Positions 9,386 through 15,820 of a stretch of DNA of 64,000 nucleotides are shown here, in pieces. This DNA is from Oscillospiraceae bacterium (lineage in GTDB: Bacteria; Bacillota; Clostridia; Oscillospirales; Ruminococcaceae). How positions within the stretch are numbered: the first letter of the stretch is position 1; the number at the start of each line of letters is the position of its first letter. The position numbers were made by a program, and so were the translations under genes. The notes beneath the pieces were generated by a model. The model was not told the origin of the DNA. It saw only the letters and a list, made by a program, of their open reading frames with translations, and did not search any database. The DNA lies in NCBI GenBank assembly GCA_024684395.1, contig JAIKWY010000121.1, positions 1 through 64,000 on the forward strand, given 5' to 3'.

Positions 9386-9521
9386 AGATCTCATCTCCAA
9401 TTTTCATGTGCGCCGCCCACGATCGGACGGGCGATCCTTTTCCCTATATCCCCGGTTCAGATGCCCGGAGAAAGACGCCTGCCAGACCCTACCCGTGGTC
9501 TGATAGGCACTCTATAATTTA

Positions 9522-9549
9522 ATTATACAGATTTTTCTGAATTTGTCAA
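9522..9549 (-). promoter_or_regulatory. Promoter of the PL11 gene
   Basis: Minus strand: TTGACA (9544-9549), 16 bp, TATAAT (9522-9527). The leader to the start codon is about 130 nt, GC-rich with inverted segments near 9410-9450, and has no assigned function. Confidence 0.75.
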
Positions 9550-9775
9550 GCATTTTAATTATATTTCGCTCAATTCATAAATAAATGAACATATTTGCCA
9601 CCATCCGTGCAAAAAATGCAAGGCGTGGAGCCCACGCTGGCAGCTTGCTTCGAGGAGGATGGTGCGCCGTTTCTCCGCCCGCTTGCTCCTTGCTTCGCAG
9701 AGGAGCAATGCAGTGCATTTTCAGACATCGCAGCCATGCGGCTGCTCTAATGCAGCTTTCCGGGTGCGGAGCCCG
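9550..9775. other. Intergenic stretch with dispersed palindromic words
   Basis: No convincing gene. It contains several short GC-rich inverted segments and, at about 9761-9775, the word GGGTGCGGAGCCCGCA, which recurs in another intergenic gap at about 51015-51030. Short open frames here lack ribosome sites. Confidence 0.4.
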
Positions 9776-9810
9776 CAAAAAAAGAGCGCCGGACGAATGA
9801 TCCGGCACTC
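9776..9810 (-). terminator. Terminator of the 9843-10628 gene
   Basis: Minus strand: stem formed by 9801-9810 and 9784-9793 (10 positions, one mismatch), then a run of eight T. Confidence 0.88.
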
Positions 9811-9842
9811 CTGCGTCTGTTTTTATCAAAAATGGGAAGCGC

Positions 9843-10628
9843 TCACCCCAGCTTTGAGAGCTGCACCCTCCCCGTCACGGGATCGACGACCGCTACTGAG
9901 GTATGCGGGTGGTTCCAGTCGAGGTTCGTCTCAATGACATAGATCGTGGCGTCCTGCTCCTCGGTCGTCTCCTTCGCCCAGATGTCCCCGAGGTAGATGT
10001 CGAGCACCTTGTGCTTGGTCTCATCGAGGGGATAGTAGCCGTAGCGGGAATATTCCCGCAAAGGCACGATATACACCGCCTGCTCGGCATATTCATCTGC
10101 ATATTCCGCTGCCCGCTCCGGGGTCGTGACGAACTCCACGCTGAAATGCCCGGAGCCCTGCATGATGCTCGGGTTGTAGCTGAAATCATAGTCCGAGACC
10201 ACATCGTCCCGGAAATCCGGGAACCACTCCGGCTCACGGGTGTTGTGGTACAGCGCCACATACGCCTTCTGGAAGGGGTACTGCCACAGGAATTTCGACT
10301 GGATGAACAGCGGCGGGAAGGCGAACAGGATCAGATTCCCGACCAAGATCAGGGCGATCAGGTCGATGAGCACGGTCCTGGGCTTCTGCGTTTTCCAGAG
10401 CGTCAGGCAGAAGAGCACACAGCCGCCTGTCAGCAGCAGCCGCAGAATGCTCAGACGCACGAGGATCAGCTCTGCCAGAAATAGCAGCACGGCGATGCCG
10501 GTCAGGATGCATCCGGCGATGAAGGCAGGGCGGGAGACCGGGCGCTGTACGGGCTCTGACGGCTGGCTGTACAGGCTGTCATAGTTTTCAGGCTGTTCGG
10601 TCTCGGGGGTACGCTGCGGTTCGTTCAT
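9843..10628 (-). CDS. Membrane protein of unknown function
   Basis: 261 aa. ATG at 10628 lies eight bases after AGGAGG. The first 35 residues are polar and Pro/Glu-rich. Two or three hydrophobic spans follow (about 36-57, 62-78 and 85-105), then a soluble C-terminal domain of about 150 residues (YVALYHNTREPEWFPDF onward). That domain is probably extracytoplasmic and has alternating strand-like segments. No catalytic motif or family is recognised. It is transcribed alone from a strong promoter divergent to the YGPP lipoprotein gene. Confidence 0.8.
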   Translation of the reverse strand: MNEPQRTPETEQPENYDSLYSQPSEPVQRPVSRPAFIAGCILTGIAVLLFLAELILVRLSILRLLLTGGCVLFCLTLWKTQKPRTVLIDLIALILVGNLILFAFPPLFIQSKFLWQYPFQKAYVALYHNTREPEWFPDFRDDVVSDYDFSYNPSIMQGSGHFSVEFVTTPERAAEYADEYAEQAVYIVPLREYSRYGYYPLDETKHKVLDIYLGDIWAKETTEEQDATIYVIETNLDWNHPHTSVAVVDPVTGRVQLSKLG

Positions 10629-10654
10629 GTCGTTCGCCTCCTGCGTTTTTCTTC

Positions 10655-10683
10655 ATTATAGCACAGCAACAGAGCGGTGTCAA
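10655..10683 (-). promoter_or_regulatory. Promoter of the 9843-10628 gene
   Basis: Minus strand: consensus TTGACA (10678-10683), 17 bp, consensus TATAAT (10655-10660). Back to back with the plus-strand promoter at 10702-10730. Confidence 0.88.
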
Positions 10684-10701
10684 GAAAATGGCGCAAAGCC
10701 C

Positions 10702-10730
10702 TTGCCAAATCCCCGTTCTCATGCTATAAT
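10702..10730 (+). promoter_or_regulatory. Promoter of the YGPP lipoprotein/radical SAM operon
   Basis: TTGCCA (10702-10707), 17 bp, TATAAT (10725-10730) with a TG extended -10. Same design as the gltX promoter. Confidence 0.82.
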
Positions 10731-10770
10731 ATAAGCAGCACAAACGCTATGAGATGAAGGAGGGATCCGC

Positions 10771-11208
10771 TTGAAGAAAACGAAGAAGACCGCCATGACC
10801 GCAGCGCTTTTTGCCGCTGCCATCACACTGACGGGATGTCCTGCCCATCAACTGATCCAGACGGAATACGGTGCGCCGCCCCTTGAGGAGCCGGAGCCGT
10901 CCGAGACCTACGATCCGCAGCAGGAGATACCCCAGGCGGAGTATGAAGCGCCGGTCGTGGAGGAATATGCGACCACCGAGGGCACGGAGCCGTCCGAGAC
11001 TTTCCGTCCGCAGGAAGAGGAGCCGCAGGATGTCTATGGTCCGCCCGTTGAGGAGGAGCCGGCAGAATCGGATACCTATCAGCCGAAAAAGGACATGCCA
11101 GCGCCGGTCTATGGTCCGCCGGAGGTCGAGGAGGATGCGCTCCCGGTCGAGACATTTTCCCCGGATGAGGAACGCCCGCAGGTCGTTTATGGGCCGCCTG
11201 TGGAATAA
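10771..11208 (+). CDS. Lipoprotein with YGPP tandem repeats, possible radical SAM substrate
   Basis: 145 aa starting at TTG (10771), seven bases after AGGAGG. The N-terminus is a lipoprotein signal with lipobox LTGC (C23 would be lipidated). The remainder is low-complexity and acidic, built from four imperfect repeats of roughly 25 residues. Each pairs an ETY/ETF/DTY element with a downstream EYGAPP, EYEAPV, VYGPPV or VYGPPE element; the last ends at the C-terminus (VVYGPPVE). It contains no other cysteine. The next gene, nine bases on, is a radical SAM/SPASM enzyme. I recall a TIGRFAM-described rSAM/lipoprotein pairing in which a lipoprotein with YG-P motifs accompanies such an enzyme. On that basis the repeats are the candidate modification sites; this is inference. 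Confidence 0.82.
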   Translation: MKKTKKTAMTAALFAAAITLTGCPAHQLIQTEYGAPPLEEPEPSETYDPQQEIPQAEYEAPVVEEYATTEGTEPSETFRPQEEEPQDVYGPPVEEEPAESDTYQPKKDMPAPVYGPPEVEEDALPVETFSPDEERPQVVYGPPVE

Positions 11209-11217
11209 GGGGGAGCT

Positions 11218-12291
11218 ATGCTGAACGAATCAGTCAAGTTTGACCATATGACACAGCTTGCCGAGTACCGGAAGGGTCTGCATACCAAGCCGGATCTGCG
11301 GCATCTGTTCCTCGAACTGACCATGCGCTGCAACGAGCGCTGCCTGCACTGCGGGAGCCGCTGCGGCGATGTGCAGTCCGAGGAGCTGACCGTGGAGCAG
11401 TACCGCCGTTTCCTCGATGAGGTCAAGGCGGATTTCGGCACCGGTCACAAGATGCTCTGCATCACCGGCGGCGAGCCGCTCCTGCGTAAGGATTTCGCCG
11501 AGATCATGGGCTATGCCAACGAGCTGGGCTTTCGCTGGGGCATGACGAGCAATGCCACGCTCATCGACCGGGAGAAGGCGCAGATGCTCCGCGACTGCGG
11601 CATGGCGACCATCTCCGTGAGCCTGGACGGCCTGCCGGAGACGCACGACGCCTTCCGACGCACCCCCGGAGGCTGGGACAAGGCGATGGCAGGCATCGAG
11701 AACCTGCTCGCAGTCGGCGGGTTCCAGCATGTGCAGGTGACGACCGTTGTCACCCATAAGAACATCACCGAGCTCGATGCGCTGTTCGCCATCTTTGATA
11801 AAATGCCGATCGACTCGTGGCGCGTCATCAACATCGAGCCGATGGGCAGAGCAAAGCAGTACCCCGACCTCCTCCTGACGAAGGAGGATTATATCACCAT
11901 GTTCGAGTTCATCCGCAACAAGCGCATCGCCGGGGAGCCGGTCTGCTACGGATGCAGCCACTATCTCGGCATGGAGTATGAGCGTGAAGTCCGTGACTGG
12001 TACTACCACTGCACCGCCGGCACCTACATCGCCAGCATCATGGCAAACGGCGATATCACGGCATGTCTTGACATCGAGCGCCGCCCGGAGTTCATCCAGG
12101 GCAACATTTTGCGTGACCGGTTCAGGGATGTCTGGGAGAACGGCTTTCAGATCTTCCGCAAGGATCTCTGCGAGGAGAATGCGAAGTGCGCCGCCTGCCC
12201 GGAGAAGCAGTTCTGCCACGGCGATTCCTACCATAGCTGGGATTTTGACAAGCACGAGCCGCTGCTGTGCTTCAAGGACATCCTGTTTTAA
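11218..12291 (+). CDS. Radical SAM/SPASM enzyme, putative peptide or lipoprotein maturase
   Basis: 357 aa. The [4Fe-4S]/SAM site is CNERCLHC (C38, C42, C45). CITGGEPLLR (81-90) is the SAM-binding GGEP motif. The C-terminal third carries a SPASM/twitch-like set of cysteines (C243, C246, C265, C283, C318, C324, C327, C333, C351), enough for two auxiliary clusters. That architecture is typical of enzymes that modify ribosomal peptides or proteins. It starts with ATG at 11218 behind GGGGGAG, nine bases after the repeat lipoprotein and in the same operon, and is followed eleven bases later by a Cys-rich DUF3795 gene. The chemistry on a YGPP substrate (crosslink, epimerisation, thioether or other) cannot be told from sequence; without a spare Cys in the substrate, thioether formation is unlikely. 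Confidence 0.9.
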   Translation: MLNESVKFDHMTQLAEYRKGLHTKPDLRHLFLELTMRCNERCLHCGSRCGDVQSEELTVEQYRRFLDEVKADFGTGHKMLCITGGEPLLRKDFAEIMGYANELGFRWGMTSNATLIDREKAQMLRDCGMATISVSLDGLPETHDAFRRTPGGWDKAMAGIENLLAVGGFQHVQVTTVVTHKNITELDALFAIFDKMPIDSWRVINIEPMGRAKQYPDLLLTKEDYITMFEFIRNKRIAGEPVCYGCSHYLGMEYEREVRDWYYHCTAGTYIASIMANGDITACLDIERRPEFIQGNILRDRFRDVWENGFQIFRKDLCEENAKCAACPEKQFCHGDSYHSWDFDKHEPLLCFKDILF

Positions 12292-12302
12292 AGGAGGATG
12301 CT

Positions 12303-12704
12303 ATGAAACGGGAATTGGGCATTGCACGCTGCGGGCTTGCCTGCTGTCTGTGTTCGGAGAATGTGACCTGCAAGGGCTGCAAGCGGGACGGCTTTCTGGA
12401 GCTTTCCTGGTGCAAGGATGCGGAATGGTGCGAGAATCGGAAATGCGTGATCGAAAAGCAGCTTCCCGGCTGCTATGCATGCGACCCCGCAAACTGCCGG
12501 AAAGGGCTGTATGCCGAGAAGATCAAGGCGCGGGCGTTTGCGGAATTCGCCAGACGCTACGGCATGGAGGCGCTGCTCGACTGCCTCGAACGCAACGAGC
12601 AGGCGGGGATCGTCTATCACCGGGAAGGCATCATGGGCGACTATGACGAATTCGATGATCTGGAAAAACTGATCGAATTCATCCGGACGGGGAAAAGAGC
12701 ATAA
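12303..12704 (+). CDS. Cysteine-rich DUF3795 family protein
   Basis: 133 aa. ATG at 12303 follows AAGGAGG, which overlaps the stop codon region of the radical SAM gene. The N-terminal 70 residues carry about eleven cysteines in pairs (RCGLACCLC, CKGCKR, CENRKC, CYAC), matching the small metal-binding DUF3795 family. The C-terminal half is helical without cysteine. Its role is unknown. The tight linkage suggests it serves the radical SAM enzyme, for example as an Fe-S or electron-transfer partner (inference). Confidence 0.85.
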   Translation: MKRELGIARCGLACCLCSENVTCKGCKRDGFLELSWCKDAEWCENRKCVIEKQLPGCYACDPANCRKGLYAEKIKARAFAEFARRYGMEALLDCLERNEQAGIVYHREGIMGDYDEFDDLEKLIEFIRTGKRA

Positions 12705-12709
12705 AGCAA

Positions 12710-12737
12710 AGCCCGGGGCAGGAATATGCCCCGGGCT
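12710..12737. terminator. Hairpin between convergent genes
   Basis: Perfect 11-bp stem AGCCCGGGGCA (12710-12720) with TGCCCCGGGCT (12727-12737). It lies between the DUF3795 stop and the convergent XRE gene stop. T-runs are weak on both sides, so it probably works in both directions. Confidence 0.7.
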
Positions 12738-12741
12738 CCGT

Positions 12742-12954
12742 TCATTCCCCATCCTCTACAAACTCCAGGATATCCCCGGGCTGGCATTTCAGCACCGTGC
12801 AGATCGCATTGAGCGTGGAAAAACGGATGGCGCTGACCTTGCCGGTCTTGAGCTTGGAGAGGTTCACATTGCTCACGCCGACCCGCTCGCTCAGCTCGTT
12901 CAGGCTGATCTTTCTGTCCGCCATCACACGGTCAAGCCGCAGAATAATAGCCAT
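12742..12954 (-). CDS. Small XRE-family helix-turn-helix regulator
   Basis: 70 aa. ATG at 12954 is preceded by GAGGTG; longer frames lack a ribosome site. It is a single Cro/CI-type HTH domain (SLNELSERVGVSNVNLSKLK) with no partner domain, like the YozG group that accompanies DUF2975 membrane proteins. The upstream gene stops ten bases earlier, so the two are cotranscribed. It probably represses its own operon through the inverted repeats around the -35 box (see 13493-13544). Confidence 0.9.
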   Translation of the reverse strand: MAIILRLDRVMADRKISLNELSERVGVSNVNLSKLKTGKVSAIRFSTLNAICTVLKCQPGDILEFVEDGE

Positions 12955-12964
12955 AGCGCACACC

Positions 12965-13441
12965 TCACAATGTCTCGTCGGATTCCTGCTGGAGCAAGGA
13001 ACCGTAGTGCAGGATCTGCGCAACGAACAGGAAAAGGATGCCCTCCACGACGCCCGTGGGATCGAGCAGCGAAAACAGCATATTGGGGTTACCGTCAATC
13101 GCAGCATTGATGAGCATGGGCAGCACGGCATTCACGATAAACAGCACGCCGATCCCCCGCACGATCATAATATTGCCGCGGGTGAAGGGTCTGCCGTTTT
13201 TCGAGATGCGGAAAAATACCGATGCTGCGCTGAGCAGGATGACGCAGTTGATGCCGTACCCGATCATGATCCTTGCCCAGTAGCCGCTTTGCGTTGTATG
13301 CGCATCTGTCAGAAGATAGTACACTTCCGTGCCCACAACGAAAAGGTTGAAGGCTGCTGCGATGAGGCAGAGTACCGCGATGATCATGCTGCCCTTCCTG
13401 ATTTTGGTGATGGTTTCGTTTTTACTCAGGATCTGTTCCAT
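12965..13441 (-). CDS. DUF2975-type membrane protein
   Basis: 158 aa. ATG at 13441 is seven bases after AGGAGG. Four hydrophobic spans are visible (about 20-42, 58-80, 95-115 and 128-148) with short loops. The size, topology and pairing with a downstream YozG-like XRE regulator match the DUF2975/HTH pair common in Firmicutes. Function is unknown; such pairs are suspected to be small stress or toxin-antitoxin-like modules, but nothing here proves that. Confidence 0.8.
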   Translation of the reverse strand: MEQILSKNETITKIRKGSMIIAVLCLIAAAFNLFVVGTEVYYLLTDAHTTQSGYWARIMIGYGINCVILLSAASVFFRISKNGRPFTRGNIMIVRGIGVLFIVNAVLPMLINAAIDGNPNMLFSLLDPTGVVEGILFLFVAQILHYGSLLQQESDETL

Positions 13442-13492
13442 AGAAATACCTCCTTTTGATTTGACGGAGCCGTTCCTCTCTCCGTTGCTATC

Positions 13493-13544
13493 AGTATAGC
13501 ACATGAATTAACGTTTGTCAACTATAATTTAATGATAAACGTTA
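13493..13544 (-). promoter_or_regulatory. DUF2975/XRE promoter with inverted-repeat operator
   Basis: Minus strand: TTGACA (13516-13521), 17 bp, TATACT (13493-13498). TAACGTTT (13509-13516) and AAACGTTA (13537-13544) form an inverted repeat that overlaps and flanks the -35 box. A further ACGTTTTA lies at 13553-13560. This is the right place for binding by the operon's own XRE protein. Confidence 0.75.
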
Positions 13545-13669
13545 AATATTATACGTTTTAACATAAATCCAGTCCCGATGCACTCCGTGCATTATCTACA
13601 TTGCACAAGAGAAAACACCTCCCGGCAGCGGGAATATCCACGAAAACTGCACAAAAGACGGTTTTTGTG

Positions 13670-13720
13670 TTGACTTTTTTATGATTTTGTGGTACACTGA
13701 ATATATCCGAAAACGTTTAC
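13670..13720 (+). promoter_or_regulatory. GH5 promoter with cre/LacI-like operator
   Basis: TTGACT (13670-13675), 17 bp, TACACT (13693-13698). GAAAACGTTTAC (13709-13720), a near-palindrome around a central CG, lies at the expected transcript start. It resembles a catabolite-responsive element or another LacI-family operator, so repression by CcpA or a cellobiose-responsive regulator is plausible. Confidence 0.6.
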
Positions 13721-13778
13721 TGTTGAAAGGCATTTCTGCCTGTTTAGTAATTTTCCATTATGAAGGAGCGATATACTT

Positions 13779-15560
13779 ATGAAACAAGGGATCCTCAAAC
13801 GCCTTGCGGCGGTCGCACTGAGCGGTGCGATGCTGTTTGGCATGACTACGGCGGTGGCACCGGAAAAGGTCGCTGCTGCGCCGGATGAGTACCACGACGA
13901 CTGGCTGCATGTCGAGAACGGCAAGGTCGTGGACATGGACGGCAACGAGGTCTGGATGACCGGCGTCAACTGGTTCGGCTACAATGTCGGCTCGCAGATC
14001 TTCGACGGCGCATGGTCTGCCAATGTCCATGACTGCCTGAAGCTGATCTCCGACCACGGCTTCAACCTGCTGCGTGTGCCGATGTCCACCGAGATCCTTC
14101 TCCAGTGGAAAAGCGGCGGAAAGGATCCGATCATCAAGCTCAATGAGTACAAAAACCCTGAGCTGACGCTGGAGGGCGTCGAGGGCGGTACGCCGATGTA
14201 CAGCTTCGACATCTGGAATCAGGTCGTGGCGTGGTGCCGTGAAGAGGGCATCAAGATCATGATGGACGTCCACTGTGCGACCACCAATGCTGCCGGTCAT
14301 AACTATGCGCTCTGGTACGATCCGAACTACAGCGAGGAGGACTGGCTCGAAGCGCTCGCATGGTTTGCCGACTACTACAAGGACGATGATACGATCATTG
14401 CCATCGACCTCAAAAACGAGCCCCACGGCAAGAAGGATGACGGTATCTTTGCCAAGTGGGACGGTTCGAGCGATGCCAACAACTGGCGTTACAGCGCAGA
14501 AAAGGGTGCCAAGGCATGTCTCGATCAGAACCCCAACCTTCTGATCATGGTCGAGGGCATCGAGGTATATCCGAAGTTTGAAAAGGGCTTTGACTGGAAT
14601 TCCCCTTCCACTGACTATGCGCACTACGGCGATCCGGATTATGAACCGTTTTACGGTGCATGGTGGGGCGCTAACTTCCGTGGCGTAAGAGATTACCCTG
14701 TAAATCTCGGCGATCGTCAGAGCCAGCTCGTGTATTCGCCGCATGACTACGGTCCTATGGTATGGGAGCAGACATGGTTCCATCTCGAAGGCAAAAAGCC
14801 CAACTACACGAGCTATGATTTTGACGAAGAATCCATGCTCAAGGAATACTGGTATGATACATGGGCGTATCTCGTTGAAGAAAATATGTATCCGCTCCTC
14901 ATGGGCGAATGGGGCGGCTGGACGGATGACGAGCATGACCCGTCAGGCGCCAACAGACACTGGATGACCGTTCTCCGCGATTATATGATCAAGAAGCACA
15001 TCCACCACACCTTCTGGTGCTTCAATGAGAACTCCTCCGATACCGGCGGACTGATGTACGATAATTTCCAGAAGTGGGATGACGTGAAGTACGAGTTCGT
15101 CAAGCCTGCTCTCTGGCAGGATGCCAACGGCAAGTTCATCAGCCTTGACCACAAGATCCCGCTCGGTAAGAACGGTATCACCGTTGCCGAGTACTACGGC
15201 AACCCGCAGCCCCGTCCGACCGAGCCCACTGAGGCGACCGAGCCCACGGAGAAGCCCACGGAAGCCACCGAGGCAACTGAGGCTACTGTCGCAACGGATA
15301 AGCCCGAGCCCAGCGAGACCCATCCGGAGCCGACACCGACTTCCAACCCGGAAGTGACACTGTACGGCGATGTAGACGAGAGCGGAAAGGTGGACATCCT
15401 CGATGTCATCACGCTGAATAAGAGCCTGATGGTCGGCGAAAAGCTGACCATGTACGGCAAAGCCAATGCGGATGTGGATCGTTCCGGCAAGGTGGACGAG
15501 ACCGATTCCCTGAACATCCTCAAGAGCGTGGTGGAGATCATCACACTTCCGGTCGCATAA
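13779..15560 (+). CDS. GH5 endoglucanase with C-terminal dockerin
   Basis: Secreted 593-aa glycoside hydrolase. ATG at 13779 follows AAGGAG. Signal peptide about 1-34 (AVALSGAMLFGMTTAVA). The GH5 barrel covers about residues 40-440: LRVPMSTE on an early strand, acid/base E214 in LKNEPHG, nucleophile E377 in MGEWGGW, and HDYG near residue 324. A Pro/Thr/Glu linker of repeated ATE and PTE units (about 470-520) leads to a dockerin whose two calcium loops are DVDESGKVDILD and DVDRSGKVDETD. The dockerin is closely similar in sequence to that of the GH9 enzyme at 1775-4552, so both probably bind the same cohesin class. Likely substrate is cellulose or another beta-glucan; mannan or xyloglucan activity cannot be excluded. 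Confidence 0.95.
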   Translation: MKQGILKRLAAVALSGAMLFGMTTAVAPEKVAAAPDEYHDDWLHVENGKVVDMDGNEVWMTGVNWFGYNVGSQIFDGAWSANVHDCLKLISDHGFNLLRVPMSTEILLQWKSGGKDPIIKLNEYKNPELTLEGVEGGTPMYSFDIWNQVVAWCREEGIKIMMDVHCATTNAAGHNYALWYDPNYSEEDWLEALAWFADYYKDDDTIIAIDLKNEPHGKKDDGIFAKWDGSSDANNWRYSAEKGAKACLDQNPNLLIMVEGIEVYPKFEKGFDWNSPSTDYAHYGDPDYEPFYGAWWGANFRGVRDYPVNLGDRQSQLVYSPHDYGPMVWEQTWFHLEGKKPNYTSYDFDEESMLKEYWYDTWAYLVEENMYPLLMGEWGGWTDDEHDPSGANRHWMTVLRDYMIKKHIHHTFWCFNENSSDTGGLMYDNFQKWDDVKYEFVKPALWQDANGKFISLDHKIPLGKNGITVAEYYGNPQPRPTEPTEATEPTEKPTEATEATEATVATDKPEPSETHPEPTPTSNPEVTLYGDVDESGKVDILDVITLNKSLMVGEKLTMYGKANADVDRSGKVDETDSLNILKSVVEIITLPVA

Positions 15561-15574
15561 GGCATAAATGAAAC

Positions 15575-15610
15575 AGGTCAGAGAGTGCGTGCTCTCTGAC
15601 CTTTCTTTTT
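15575..15610 (+). terminator. GH5 terminator
   Basis: 11-bp stem AGGTCAGAGAG (15575-15585) with CTCTCTGACCT (15592-15602), then TTCTTTTT. Confidence 0.92.
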
Positions 15611-15629
15611 GGTGCTTTTGATAGATGGT

Positions 15630-15800
15630 ATTGCCGCCGCTGAGCGGCGGGGAAAGGCATGCTCATAGGCGAGGGAGGGGACGCCCTGCGGTTTAAGGGG
15701 ATTTCGCTCGCTGCGGCGAGCGACCAAGGGACTCTGTCCCTTGGAACCCTGCAAGCTTTTTTTTACGGAAAAAAAGCTTGAGCAAAAAAACGATCTTTGG
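15630..15800. repeat. Hairpin-rich intergenic element
   Basis: No gene. It contains consecutive inverted repeats: CGCTCGC..GCGAGCG (about 15705-15722), CCAAGGGAC..GTCCCTTGG (15724-15744) and an AAGCTTTTTTTT..AAAAAAAGCTT pair (about 15753-15779). The CCAAGGGA/TCCCTTGG module has a counterpart (TCAAGGGGC/GCCCCTTGA) at 51119-51141, suggesting a dispersed small element. The A/T pair may also end the minus-strand Clp transcript. Confidence 0.45.
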
Positions 15801-15820
15801 CTCCGCCCTATAAGCCGGGG

